Assembly (NCBI GenBank): GCA_947652115.1
Contig: OX393566.1
Coordinates: 9,950,332 to 10,014,331 of the forward strand
Direction of reading: 5' to 3'
DNA length: 64,000 bases
Origin: Blastomussa wellsi
Taxonomy: Eukaryota > Cnidaria > Anthozoa > Scleractinia > Plerogyridae
In this document: positions 51,301-61,980 of the stretch, in pieces
Layout: every line of letters begins with the position of its first letter
Numbering within the stretch: the first letter of the stretch is position 1
Notes under the pieces: generated by a model
Databases searched by the model: none
What the model was told of the DNA's origin: nothing
Seen by the model: only the letters and a program-made list of their open reading frames with translations
Position numbers and translations under genes: made by a program

Positions 51301-54300
51301 AGACGTTACCACAGCTTTCAGCCGTTATTAAGATTATATATTACCATGCACGTTTGGAGAAACAAACACTCTCCAGTAAGGATTTTACAAATAAGTGGAA
51401 ACCTTTGATTGCCTAGACAATTGCTTAATGCAATCTTACATATCAGCAATTGCTCTGAACTCATAACTTTCCATCTTGTAAACCCTTATAAGGAACTCGA
51501 TATTAGACCCATCTTTTCAAAGCTGTGGTTACTCTGTGTGTAGCTGTCTTTATGTATATTAGTAACTTAATTTTGTATTAACAATTAATGTAACTATGTA
51601 CTTAAAATCAACTAATGTAAGTAAGTAATTATTGTCAGTATTGTATATGTTTGTTGTGTTTTCAATAAAAAAAAAAACAAAACAAAAAAATATATATATA
51701 TATCCACTTAACAACTAATGGAAATTACAACCATCTTGCGCAAAACGATACTAAAACATCGACCTATTAATTATTATATATTATCTTTTTATATACTTGT
51801 CGCATTTTGAGGCGTGCATACTTAACTTATTACTTAAACTTGCAATTCCACTTTACAGTGCTGTAAATGTTGTAAACTGAATCGATTTTTGATAAAAGAA
51901 CAATAAAGGACGAGTTTAATGTATTATTTCTACAATAATAAATTTATTGTTTTGTAATTATGATATGATTCAAAAATTAGCAATTATTGAATGAGGCTGA
52001 GTAGGATATGAAGAATTCTGCAGGTCGAGGAGGGTGTTATCCACCGAGGCCAAAGGACGAGGTGGTTAACACCCTACGAGATCTGCAGAATTCTTCATAT
52101 CCTACGAAAGCCGAATTCAATATTTGCTTTATTATTCATTCAAAATATTTACTGGGTAATATTTTCTTCGCTCAAACTTGTTAACCTACTCGCAGCCATT
52201 TTGCTCTTTGGTTTTCTGTTCACCAAAAATAACACAACCTCGTCCCCAGGTTTTCTCGGTAAAGGGTTCAATAATCTGCAGCGGGCTGCACTTTTGACGT
52301 CAACGGTTGTATGTGACAAAATTCTTTCCAAATTTGGTCAACAGCAGCTGGTTATGGTGGATTATGCGCGTGGTTTTAACCAATCAGAAACGGGGAAATA
52401 TTTTGAATGGATAATAACAAAATCGAAACAAAAAATCTTCCTTCCTTTTTCAGAGAAAATAATACATCCAAAACACAAATTGAATCGATCTGAATATTTA
52501 TACCTCTACACCAGCAAATTAAATCACTCCAAAGCTGTGTAACGATGGGACAAGACACAAAATGATAATTCCACAAAAAGGACATACTGAGGAGGCCACT
52601 TTACCCATTTTCTTCAGAAGGATATTTGTAGTTAAAATTCTATGGAGTATTTTATATTGAAATTCCCGTGACTTTGTATCCAGGGCAACTTTAAACGGCA
52701 AATTGTAAATTTCGTTCCAGTCTAAAGAATGTTCACCAAGCAAATCTGTGTATCTTCGTTGGGCTGTTGGTGTTGTTGAGACCTTCGATCTGAGATCCGC
52801 ATAGACCCCATTAGAATAGCTTTACCTGTTGGAGTTCGAATATTAAGCAATTTGAAATAAATTTCGGCTTGAAGGACAAAGTCTGTTTTATCTCCATAGC
52901 TGTTTGTCGCCATTTGCAAGGAATCGCATCTATTATAGCAACAATTCCGAAAATATCCAGTGGAGAAAGATCAAACTCATTCAAATTGCCGGTAGCAATG
53001 AAACGATTTTCTTTTGATATTAAATCACAAATTCTAACTATTCCTTTGTTTACCAGATGTTTGTTGTAGACAGACTTGCCGTGAATACCGATATTCTTTG
53101 AAAAACATATATTAGGAAGAGTAACTGGAAGCTTTTTCAAGTCGAAATCACAACAAAGAATAAGTTCGCCCCCAATCGGCTTGAGTTAGTGCGATAACAA
53201 TATTTTCCAGGCACTTAGTTGATCACTGGCAAATTTTTTACAGCGCATTATTCTTTGTGTTTTAATGATCGATTCTAAGTGAGGGGCTTTAAGACCACCA
53301 TTCAACATCACTGATAAGGGATGACCGTTTTATCTTGTCTTTGCCTTTTCCTATAAAATCATAAATAATGCTCTTGGCTAGCTTCTTTGGTTACCTCTTT
53401 GTTTAAACTAATTAATCCAGCACGGAACATAATTATTGGGATTACAAAGGTTTTAACAATTTGGATTCTACCAATCGCCGTAAGATTTCTCCACCTCCAC
53501 AACTTAAGCTTTTCTTTGATAGAATGTATGATTTCATCAAAATTAAGTTTTTGCTCAGCGTGGCCGAGTGGTTAGGGCGCCGGACTTGAAATCCGGAGGT
53601 CACGGGTTCAAGTCCCGCTCTGACCACTTAGCTAGAGTTGTTTCTTGGTGGACCCTAGTTCAACTCCTCGGTCATGCTTGTATATAGCCAACTGGTCCGC
53701 CTCCCGCCAGTTGGGATTTTCAAAGCTTGTTATGTTTATTTGAAATATTTGTTTCCCTCAGTTTCAGTGGCATGTCTGAGAATTAGCTTGATGTAGCTAA
53801 GTGCATGACCACTATAATCATTCCTTTGACATTTTTTTTTGACTGCCCTCTCAACTTTAGCCTTCTTATCTCAATCCGTTATTCACAGGCGTTGGAGTTT
53901 GATTCCCAAAAAATATCTCTGTTTTATCATAATTAATACGAAGACCTGAACATTTACCAAATTCTTCCATTGTATCCAACAATTTATTAAACGAATGCTC
54001 GTTACTTACAAATCCTGTTAAATCATCGGCAAATATTTCCAACTTGATCTCACTGCCATCTACATTAACACCTTGTATACTTGCATCCCCACGTATTCTG
54101 ATGGCTAACACTAACCTCCAAGAGAGTAATTAAAGAAATACATCGGCATAGAAATGGCTTCAAGGGAAACTGTTTTCCTTGATGCCATTTCTGTTTCTTT
54201 CATTGCTCTTTTGGAGGTTGGTTGGTCGCATCTTTGATATGCTTTAAATGTGACTGTGCGATGCAGTTAAGAGATATATGCGCCATTCATCATTTGACTG

Positions 54301-57300
54301 AGTAACCGCGCGATGCAGTTCCAGTCAAGACCCACATTTGACCCTCACTCAGTCTCCAGTTGCTCAGTGGTTAGAGCATCCGACTAGATCACGGAGGGTC
54401 GTGGGTTCAAATCCCATCTGGGACTCGGGTATTTTTCCGAGTTTCCCTTGTAATGATGCCATTTCTATGTTGATGTAACACTTCTAACACTATAATAAAG
54501 AGGTATGGTGAAAGTGGATCACCCTGCCTAACGCCCCTTTAATCGGGAACTGACCCGCAGCAATAATTATGGTAAAAAGTACGAACCCACATGATAAGGG
54601 GGAGCAAAGCCGAAGGCAGAAAGTGTCTCATATAAAAAATTCCTGTTCACCGAATCAAAGGCTTTCTGAAAATCAATAGCGACCATACGGCCATCGATTT
54701 TATACCTTTCAGTGTGTATTCCAATACATCATCAACTGTGCGTATCGCATCAAATACAGTTCTACCTTTGACATAGGCGCTCTGATTATAATGAATGATA
54801 TTAGACAGTATGGCTTGCAATCTTAAAGCTATCGCCTTGGATCCTATTTTGGCATCAACGTTGATCAGCGAAATTGGCCTCCAATTGCTGAGTTTTCTCT
54901 TGTCCTTATCTTTCTTTCCCAGAAAAGTTATAATAGCTTGTTTTTGCGAGTTTGACAATTCATCATAACCATATGAACAGTTAATAGAAGGTCACCTACC
55001 ACATCCCAGAAGCAAATATAAAATTCAACCGTAAGACCATCGTTTCCCGGTGATTTATTCTTCTGAAACGATTGTAAGCTCTTAAAACATTCCGAGGCAG
55101 TCAATTTCCCTTCACACAGTGTTACTACTTCATGGCTTCCTTCATCCGACAGCATTGGTATTTCCGGATTGGCTAAAAAGGAGTGCCACAAAGTCACCGG
55201 CGGATTAAGAGCTTCTGATTTGTTCAAAATAGTAATTTTTCGCGGCTCTGAAGTTAGAAAACATACCACCTAGCTCTAGAGCGAATAATCGCTGGATATT
55301 CATGGAGTGAGTTATATTCATTTTTTGCGATTTCTAGTTTTTCCTTATTTTCTCAAGACGGGTCGATACCACACAAATTTCTTCATACTGCTTTAGTAAT
55401 CTTTCAGCATTTCCAAGCTTGTCACGTCTCGCACACTTTTCCTTACTATATTTAATTGTTACCTGCCTTATTTTGTATTTGATCAAGTCCCAAAGCACTC
55501 TTCTCTTCTATCATTAACTTCTGAAAACTCCTCGCACCATTCTGGTACGTTCTGGTTGATCATCAATATAAATTCCGAGTCCTTCAGTAAACTGGCATTA
55601 AATTTCCTACAAGACCTACCAAACTTTTGCCCCTCAATACTATTAAAAGGGAGAACAGTTTTTTTTTGTCTCCAAGTAAAACATTTACAATCAGATTTCG
55701 TGTCCGCCAGATATCTACCAAATCAAAATTTAAACATATGTTTTGTATGTAACTGAAAGTTGCTCAAGCTGTTGAAAAAAGAACATTGATCGTGGACCTT
55801 GTTTGGAGCATAGACATTAACAAACAAGAATTCTGAACCTTGCGCAGTTGCATCAATCACGATGAAACGGCCCGTGTTGTCAATTTTCGAGGAATTGAGT
55901 TCGAATGCTAAATCATCTCTTACCAACACCAACATCCCGACTATGAGTTGTTCCATGTGAATAAAACATCTTTCCTTTCCACTGCGTATTCCACACTGCC
56001 TCCACTTCCTTTGTGCTATGTGTTTCTTGCAGAATTCAATATCAGCTTTCTGTTTATTTAGCCAAAGAAGTAAACCTTTCCTCTTCGTTGCAGACCGAAT
56101 CCCTCAAACATTTAGAGATATTAATTTAAAATCGACATTATCTTTTGTGCAAATAACATCGAAATCAGCACAAAACTTATCGAAATGCGCAAATGTTTAA
56201 GATAATATCCAACATGCTGCCGTGGGAATACAGGTTGCAACAATACGTATGTAAATTCCTGCCAGTTCTCCTTTCCAAAATATAAAACTAAACTTGATAA
56301 CGAGAAAAATATTATAGTGGACTAAATGGCTAATAATTCATAAATCACAAGATTACCAGGTCGCCATCGATATACAGTCTATCTGGTTGAACTTTGGAGA
56401 AGTACTTTATTTTCCCCTTTTTCCTTGCTTGTTTTCATTTTGGGCCAAAGTTTTCTTCTTCGATCACTAAAGCCCTTTAGCACGTTGCCTTCTTAAGTTA
56501 CTGCGCACACATGTTCTGCGCATTCCGCAACACATCGATCACACTGGACGCGCGCGCTTGGGGGATTTGCTCGCTCAAATTTACAAATTCAACTACGCGA
56601 CCACGAGTGCGACTAAAATGCAATAAAAAAATTATGTTGCTACGGAATCCAGTTTATGGACGTAACTAAAACAGGAACAGCGGTAGAGTGAAGTATCAGC
56701 AATCACTAACCGCTAACCGATGCAAATGACTCAGTTTAACAGTTAAAAACAAATCTTTAATCGAGAAAACGCAATCCTCAAACTTCTAACTACACATGGC
56801 GGGTCATATGACGTAGTGCGCGCGTGAAAATTATGCGAGACGCAGATATTTTTTCGCTGAGGGGGAGACAGGAAAATTGTAACAGACCCCAAAAGTGACT
56901 CCATTGAACCTGAAAACAACTTGTACAACTTTTATAAATGCGTGGTGACTCCTAAAAAAAGTGGCAGTGGCAAGTCTCGAGAACACATGCATGTGGGAGT
57001 TGTTAGAATAAAAAATGGCTCACATGTAATCATTTTGTTAATAAAAACGAAGATCACGCAGTTTCAAATGTTCATACTGGAATTTGAAAGAGAATTTTAT
57101 TTTTTTGTGCTTTTTTTTTAAATGTCACGTCAGCACTATTTTCCAGATTTCAAACCTAATTATCTTGAAACTTTGCGTGGCTACCCTCAATTTTCTTTTT
57201 AGATTTTCATAGCCCTTGGTACAGTCTACTTTGCTTGCATAGAAATCGGCCGGGCAAGACACCTTCCTTAATTCGTGGGAGGCGTGCTGACGTAATGGTT

Positions 57301-58387
57301 AATGTAACACAAACGTATAACTGCAAGGCTGATACTACGTAAAAAGTTGACTTTAATTTGCGAGACAACGATACGGCAGAGACGGATAAAGCAGGGTTTC
57401 AACCGTAAACAGCTGCAACAATACGACAGAAATCGATAAAGCAGGGTTGCAACCGTGGACAACTGCAACCAAACGTCAGAGACCGATAAAGCAGGGCTGC
57501 AACCGTGGACAGCTGCAACAATACGACAGAAATCGATAAAGCAGGGTTGCAACCGTGGACAGCTGAAACCCTACTTTATCGGTTTCTGCAACGTAGTATC
57601 AGCCTTGCAGTTATGATTGTTTGTTACAGTTTATTTTTTGCTGATTAGGTCTCTTGTAGGTCCTACGACATCTAGCAGCATTATCGTTCGCGGTCCTTTG
57701 CAGTTTTCACTTCTACTTAATGGTTAGTGCGCTGGACTCCGGATCTGACGGTTTGGGTTCGAGCTTCTGGCCGGGTCATTGCGTTGTGTTCTTGAGCAAG
57801 ACTCTATAATCTCACAGTGGCTCTCTTCACCCACCTGTATAAATGGGTATCGGCGAATTACCCGTGCTGCGGGTAACCTTGCGATGGACTAGCCTCCCAT
57901 CCAGGAGGAGTAGAAATACTCTCTGTCGCTCGGATGCAGACTCCTTAATTCGTGAAGTTGTCAAAGTGACATCTTATTCAGAAAATAGATGTTTGAGTCC
58001 ATTTTTTTACGTGTTGGTTCCATAGTTATACTTACAAGTTGTTCTTTCTTACTTTCTTTCCTTCAGGTTGAAGTATCCATTGACAACAGTGCAGTGAACA
58101 GTAACACGGGAGTCTGGGGCGATACCGAAACTTTCAATCCCCGACGATTTGACAAAGAAACACCGAGCATGCGCAAAAGTTTGTGTCGCTTTGGTATCGG
58201 CCCGCGGAGGTGTATGGGATACCGTGTGGCTGATACCTTCATGAAGGTTTTACTGATAGTATTGTTGCGAAACTGTACGGTTACCTTGGAAACAAAAGTG
58301 ACAGGCGATGATGACAGTGTACCGGTAGAGAACGTTGGGCCCTTTAGCTATCCGTGTGTGGAGTTTAAAGTAGAAGCTCTCAAGTAA
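39343..58387 (+). CDS. Cytochrome P450 monooxygenase, 8 exons, 486 aa
   Basis: Exons: 39343-39432, 40186-40331, 41229-41484, 42114-42358, 42709-42814, 43225-43365, 46368-46523 and 58067-58387. All introns are GT-AG, phases match, and the frame is open throughout. The first exon is a membrane anchor of about 20 hydrophobic residues ending WIYKK, so the enzyme should sit on the ER. The C-helix region has H125-KRI-R129 where many P450s have WxxxR. The I-helix reads NVDITCGATAW (residues 293-303) instead of the usual AGxDTT. The K-helix has Glu350-SA-Arg353, then FNPRRF near 404. The heme loop FGIGPRRCMG has the Cys ligand at 429. The N-x-D-[IV]-T I-helix and His in helix C recall microbial and fungal P450s more than the common animal clans, but I cannot name the CYP family. 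Paired with the CDPS, it may oxidise a cyclic dipeptide. Intron 7 is 11.5 kb of transposons. Confidence 0.93.
40440..40806. mobile_element. MITE with TAGGGA termini (copy in P450 intron 2)
   Basis: The ends TAGGGAATTTAAGAAACCAC and GTGGTTTCTTAAACTCCCTA are inverted repeats. The interior matches the copy at 9602-9952, including CCGTCCTCTGCAAAACAACAACG. It is non-coding. Confidence 0.8.
41524..41690. repeat. GACT tetramer microsatellite
   Basis: A degenerate GACT/GGCT array of about 165 bp begins some 40 bases after the donor site of P450 exon 3. Confidence 0.9.
43925..45240. repeat. Interspersed repeat, copy A, in P450 intron 6
   Basis: It contains GTGCATGGGGTTAACTGATA near 43949, short repeats of TTAACTGATAGCTGAGAA, GAAGAATTAAAACTGGTTAT near 44880 and TAGCTTAGATGTTA near 44954. 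All recur in the same order at 61981-63840 beyond the P450 gene. Pieces of the TTAACTGATAGCTGAG motif also occur at 45935-46015. There is no ORF of note. A MITE is nested at 44979-45156. Confidence 0.7.
44979..45156. mobile_element. 178-bp MITE with CAGTGGCG termini and a CAATG target duplication
   Basis: The tips are CAGTGGCGGAGC and ATACGCCACTG. CAATG flanks both sides (44974-44978 and 45157-45161). The related repeat near 63777-63785 has the unoccupied form with one CAATG followed by AATAAC, which confirms the borders. A C-homopolymer run lies inside. It is hAT-like by its ends. Confidence 0.85.
46790..51690 (+). mobile_element. L1/Tx1-type LINE, nearly complete, with frame breaks, in P450 intron 7
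   Basis: ORF1 pieces at 46790-47035 and 47044-47424 (different frames) give a coiled coil (LREELHATNTKLLETYKQL) and an RNA-binding part with VHRIGKRR and RPIIVRF, like L1 ORF1 proteins. ORF2 begins at about 47672: an endonuclease with LNVRGL, FLQEVHS, NIYAPN, GGDFN and TDHS, up to 49243. After a frame break near 49200-49250 follows the RT at up to 51416 with VDFEKAFDT, GVRQGCPLSPYIF and YADDTT, then a zinc-binding segment CTFCKLDKETFYHLFWSCP. The 3' UTR ends with AATAAA and an A-rich tail at about 51665-51690. The orientation is that of the host gene. Two frame breaks make it non-autonomous. Confidence 0.92.
51985..52124. mobile_element. Palindromic MITE
   Basis: The arms TAGGATATGAAGAATTCTGC and GCAGAATTCTTCATATCCTA form a near-perfect inverted repeat, with inner arms GTGTTATCCACC and GGTGGTTAACAC. 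It is non-coding. Confidence 0.85.
53553..53840 (+). mobile_element. tRNA-derived SINE with Ser(TGA)-like head
   Basis: The head 53553-53627 has box A-like TGGCCGAGTGGTTA, an anticodon arm CCGGA-CTTGAAA-TCCGG (anticodon TGA) and box B GGGTTCAAGTCCC. The acceptor stem does not pair and the long variable arm of a true serine tRNA is missing. A body of about 200 bp and a T-rich end at 53832-53840 follow. It is inserted in the minus-strand LINE remnant, so it is a SINE rather than a working tRNA gene. Confidence 0.75.
54114..54492 (+). mobile_element. Composite SINE-like insertion with hairpin and tRNA-like part
   Basis: The insertion splits the LINE between SPYLFII and LAIRIR. CTAACACTA flanks it at 54105-54113 and 54484-54492, a 9-base target duplication. 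Its left part is a hairpin (AGAAATGGCTTCAAGGGAAA with TTTTCCTTGATGCCATTTCT, outer arms CCTCCAAGAG and CTCTTTTGGAGG). Then come two GCGATGCAGTT motifs, and a tRNA-like part at about 54349-54430 with GCTCAGTGGTTAGAGC and GGGTTCAAATCCC. The tRNA-like part sits in the middle, which is unusual for a SINE. Confidence 0.8.
57298..57630. mobile_element. MITE with four internal 50-bp tandem repeats
   Basis: The arms TAACTGCAAGGCTGATACTA (left, about 57317) and TAGTATCAGCCTTGCAGTTA (right, about 57594) are inverted. Between them GATAAAGCAGGG recurs at 57384, 57434, 57484 and 57534, a 50-bp period. The flanking 57626-57712 and the left arm reappear inverted at 62650-62800, so the repeat family extends beyond these borders. 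Confidence 0.8.
57713..57945 (+). mobile_element. tRNA-derived SINE
   Basis: The box A-like AATGGTTAGTGCG and box B-like GGGTTCGAGCT are spaced as in a tRNA head. They are followed by CTTGAGCAAGACTC and GCGATGGACTAGCCTCCCAT, body motifs seen in widespread metazoan tRNA-SINEs. It lies about 120 bases before the last P450 exon. Confidence 0.7.
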
Positions 58388-58556
58388 ATATATAAGCGGT
58401 TCAAAGTAACTAAATATTAAGCAATTTGGGACTTTGCTTAGACAGAAAAGCGAATTATTGTCAGGTTTAAATTTCAGCTAATACCGCAAAGGGGTTATCT
58501 TTAGTGCTATCTGACTAAAATCAACACCGATAACGTTAACAATCATAATTAACTGC

Positions 58557-58562
58557 AATAAA
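58557..58562 (+). terminator. Candidate polyadenylation signal of the P450 gene
   Basis: AATAAA about 170 bases after the stop codon is the first strong match downstream. Confidence 0.45.
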
Positions 58563-58567
58563 CTGCA

Positions 58568-59395
58568 GCTCACAACAAGCATGTTAATTTGTGGTCTTTC
58601 TCAGAGCTACAAAAAGTTGAAGAAAAACAAAAACCGATATGCCACTTACAAACCTATTTTTAATCTAAATATTTTTAGCTCATAGGAATTGACAAATTTT
58701 ATTGGTATTTTAATTCATGTAAAGCGCTTGCGATCATTCTGTCATGTCATGGAGCATGCGCTATATTTTTAAGTTATTACTAGTGTTTGTATTGAAAAGT
58801 TTTTGATTAGTTACAAGGTTAGGAAAAACTTCTCGCCAGCCCTCTAAAACCTGGGACTATTTTGTCATCTTTAGACCAAGTTATTGTTCTATTAGTGAAT
58901 AGTAAAATTCGGCGTATTGCATAGGAAAATAAAGCAGTAAAAAAGGCGAAAAAAATATTTTCTATTCTTTTTAATACATTTACTGAATTTCTGGGGAATT
59001 ATTTGGAAACGAGAGATTGAACGTTTTCTACTTTTACTTGTAGCTAATAGTCCATTGAATAGTCTAAAAATATGGGTGAGTTTCGCGGGAAGGGACACTG
59101 GATAGTAGAGATATTGAACATGACGTTATACCAAAGGCAAACGCGAGCTTACCTTCCATTTTGCCTTTTTTACCGAATTCTCAAATAAATCCCTCGGAAA
59201 AATAGAGAAAAACACACATTACAAAGTATTTTCACATGACATCACGGCGGCCATATTGGTGTCCCAAAACAAAGAAACTGCGGCCATATTGGTGTTCCAA
59301 ACAGTCCTCCGGGGATTGAACTCTATTGTTATGAAAATATCATCTTTTGTTTCAGCAATCCAATATTGGCGCTCGTCACGTGCAGAACAGTTCAG
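58568..59395. other. No gene recognised
   Basis: This is AT-rich sequence after the P450 gene. Two short GGCCATATTGGTGT motifs occur at about 59249-59296 next to the fold-back element. Confidence 0.5.
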
Positions 59396-60099
59396 GTGGA
59401 GCCACAGGCAGCCCATACAAGCGGTGTGTCTGTTTGTATGTTCGAATTATAAAGAAATGTATGGGAATATTGAAGAGTCTTAATATCGTAGACTTATATC
59501 GAGTAATGGCTATAAAATAAATGCAAACTTACCTCAGGTGTTGTATTTTGTCGTTTCTGCGGCTCAAAATGGCGAATTTGAGCGATTTGGAAGGTTTTGC
59601 GTGGACTGTTGCTCTACGTTAACTTACCTCAGGTGTTGTATTTTGTCGTTTCTGCGGCTCAAAATGGCGAATTTGAGCGATTTGGAAGGTTTTGCGTGGA
59701 CTGTTGCTCTACGTTATAAGAAAGAGACAAGGGTGGAAAGCTCGTTTTCGACTGCTTCAGCGCCAAGCCGAAACTGAAATTGGAATCGCCTGGCTCCCAA
59801 ATCGAACACCAGATAAACTGAAATGTCGAAGCTTCTTTTCATGGCATTCAATCGAAGAGCCATTGAAAATCCGAGCGCTAACCGCCGATTAAGTTTCGAG
59901 AAATGCAGCTTTCGAAGCGACAAACATCCGTGGCAGTCCGTTTCGTGTTCTTCGGACCAACCGTCACGCTGTGTGCTCCACGCTGATTGGTTGATGCTAA
60001 ACAATACCCTGTTACCAAATGACTCATGTGGGAGGGGAGCCAGGGACATATTCGTGGCGGCGATCCATCTACTGACAAGTCTGGGGTGAGGTTTATGAC

Positions 60100-61047
60100 G
60101 CTTGACCGACATGCTTATTTCGTCCCAAATTATAACATCAACTCTTTTAATTCTCTCTTAGACCAAACTGTTTGACACAGCTCTTTCGATGACTAGATCG
60201 GAGGGTAGTTTAGCGGTCCATAAACCGTAGCATGCATGCACTTTGGTTGTGCGAATCTTGTCCGAATTAACACTGCCGGCAATGCCACTCGCACACACTA
60301 TCTCAACTTTTTTCCCTTGATCCTTCAAACGATCGTACATGGAGCGCACCAAGAAAGACTTTCCAATTTCAGCTTGCCTTGTCACGAGGAGATTGTGTCC
60401 TCTTTCCACAATAGAGCGTTTTCACTCACGTGACCAAAAAAAAATAAATCGAAAACCATTCAGTGGACAGAGTAAAGAAACTATGACATTATAGAATATA
60501 AATAAAGGAAACCCTTCTCCAAGTTTCAGGCGTGTGCGTTATTCCAAACTACAGATATTGGTCGAAATGTCTCCCACAAATTTACGGAGATCAGTATGGA
60601 GCCGCCATATTGGTGTACCTCAGTGGAACACCAACATGGCGGCCGGAAATAGTGTAAACATCTGGAGTTTACTTTGGTTATCCAGGCGACTGGTTACATG
60701 TTTTGAAAAAACAAATGTTCATATAAACACTTTTCCTAACACTTAAACTTCTAAAACGGCTAAGTCTCGCGAGATAAGTATGTGTTTTTCGACATACATG
60801 ATCGTAACTGTAAGTCACACAACGCCATAACACTGAAATTCAAATTGCGCTAGTTTCCAAACGAAGGACGCGGTTGAGCTGAAAAGTTGTACAAGGATAT
60901 AAATTTAGCACCTCTTATGCCTGATGAGTATAAAAAGTCTTGTGGCTCTTTGGTTTTGGATTTTAGAATTTTATGACGTCACGTGAAAACGCTCTATATC
61001 GAGGGCTTTCATTTGTTCAGATGTCAACTTCGATCTACGGGTTAAAA
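60100..61047 (-). pseudogene. PIF1-like helicase fragment, Walker A to Walker B, split by a MITE
   Basis: Read on the minus strand, LLTRRSKLTSEQMKALDI (about 61047-60996) is followed, after the MITE, by ERGHNLLVTRQAEIGKSFLV (60409 down), a degenerate Walker A where the usual glycines are changed. Then come CASGIAGS, TTKVHACYGLW and, past an in-frame stop near 60157, DVIIWDEISMS, the Walker B. This matches the start of PIF1/RecD-type ATPases. It ends abruptly at the fold-back arm. It is not functional. Confidence 0.8.
60413..60995. mobile_element. MITE with AGAGCGTTTTCAC termini
   Basis: The ends AGAGCGTTTTCACTCACGTGAC and GTCACGTGAAAACGCTCT are inverted repeats. The flanks suggest a 2-3 base target duplication (AT or TAT). 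It interrupts the PIF1-like frame, so it inserted later. An inner palindrome (CCATATTGGTGT and ACACCAACATGG) lies near 60605-60640. Confidence 0.85.
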
Positions 61048-61980
61048 GGTTACAAAACATCATTGTCACACGACACTATTAATTGATTTGTTTGGAGGCT
61101 GAACAGCATTGAAATAAAAATATCAAACAATAATTTCACATTACCTTGCCATTATGGAATGATAGAGCGCATTTCTAGCACAAACAGACTACATTTCTGG
61201 TGACCGGCAAAATAAGCTTTGCTCGCGGAAAATTTAGCATTACAGTTCTCCCGGTAAATAAAAGAACAAAGAGTGGTGTCGTGTTTGGTTTCGGTCACGC
61301 GTCATAAACCTCACCCCAGACTTGTCAGTAGATGGATCGCAGCTGCGAATATGTCCCTGGCTCCCCTCCCACATGAGTCATTTGGTAACAGGGTGTTGTT
61401 TAGCATCAACCAATCAGTGTGGAGCACACAGCGTGACGGTTGGTCCGAAGAACACGAACGGACTGCGGCGGATGTTTGTCGCTTCGAAAGCTGCATTTCT
61501 CGAAACTTAATCGGCGGTTAGCGCTCGGGTTTTGAATGGCTCTTCGATTGAATGCCACGAAAAGAAGCTTCGACCTTTCAGTTTATCTGGTGCTCGATTT
61601 GGGAGCCAGGCGTTTCCAATTTCAGTGTGAAAATCGGCTTGGCGCTGAAGCAGTCGAAAACGAGCTTTCCACCCTTGTCTCTTTCTTATAACGTGGAGCA
61701 ACAGTCCACGCAAAACCTTCCAAATCGCTCAAATTCGCCATTTTGAGCCGCAGAAACGACAAAATACAACATCTGAGGTACGTTTGCATTTACTTTATAG
61801 CCATTACTCGATATAAGTCTACGATATTAAGACTCTTCAATATTCCCATACATTTCTTTATAATTCGAACATACAAACAGACACACCGCTTGTATGGGCG
61901 TCCTGTGGTGGAGCCACCCACGATGTGAGCACAGTTACTGACAAGAAAAAGCAATAAGGAAAACAACGTAAAATAAATTT

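Larger units (their letters stand above)
52376..56140 (-). pseudogene. Second L1/Tx1-type LINE remnant (minus strand) with two SINE insertions
   Basis: Minus-strand pieces occur in LINE order: an endonuclease part with IVIDATAQGSEFLFVNVYAP (55956-55723), a linker ending KNKSPGNDGLTVEFY (about 55010-55070), RT with LSNWRPISLINVDAKIGSKA and YVKGRTVFDA (54958-54647), GVRQGDPLSPYLF near 54500-54540, FADDLTGF (about 54020), a C-terminal RT part with WRRRNL-like text near 53440-53520, and a zinc-binding end VCPFCG near 52570. It is split by elements at 54114-54492 and 53553-53840 and by many stops. It is a different subfamily from the plus-strand LINE. Confidence 0.85.
59396..61919. mobile_element. 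2.5 kb fold-back element with a captured helicase remnant
   Basis: The left arm 59396-60112 and right arm 61300-61919 are inverted copies; for example GCCCATACAAGC near 59413 pairs with GCTTGTATGGGC near 61889, and ACGCAAAACCTTCCAAATCG near 61706 is the inverse of 59590. The left arm carries an extra 95-bp tandem duplication (59526-59620 and 59621-59715). The ends read GGTGGAGCCAC and GTGGAGCCACC. The centre holds a PIF1-like remnant and a nested MITE. ORFs across the arms (for example 59714-60112) occur in both copies and are probably not coding. Confidence 0.8.

Noticed and set aside
53553..53627. A functional tRNA-Ser(TGA) gene
   Set aside because: The acceptor stem does not pair, the long variable arm of serine tRNAs is absent and a SINE body follows.
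54349..54430. A functional tRNA gene
   Set aside because: The anticodon stem is mismatched and the sequence lies inside an insertion with a target duplication.
39343..58387. Assignment of the P450 to CYP20
   Set aside because: CYP20A1 lacks the normal heme-loop pattern, whereas this protein has the full FxxGxRxCxG, and the other motifs do not match.
59714..60112. A 132-codon minus-strand ORF as a gene
   Set aside because: It lies in the fold-back arm and is partly mirrored in the other arm at 61273-61713; it has no recognised motif.
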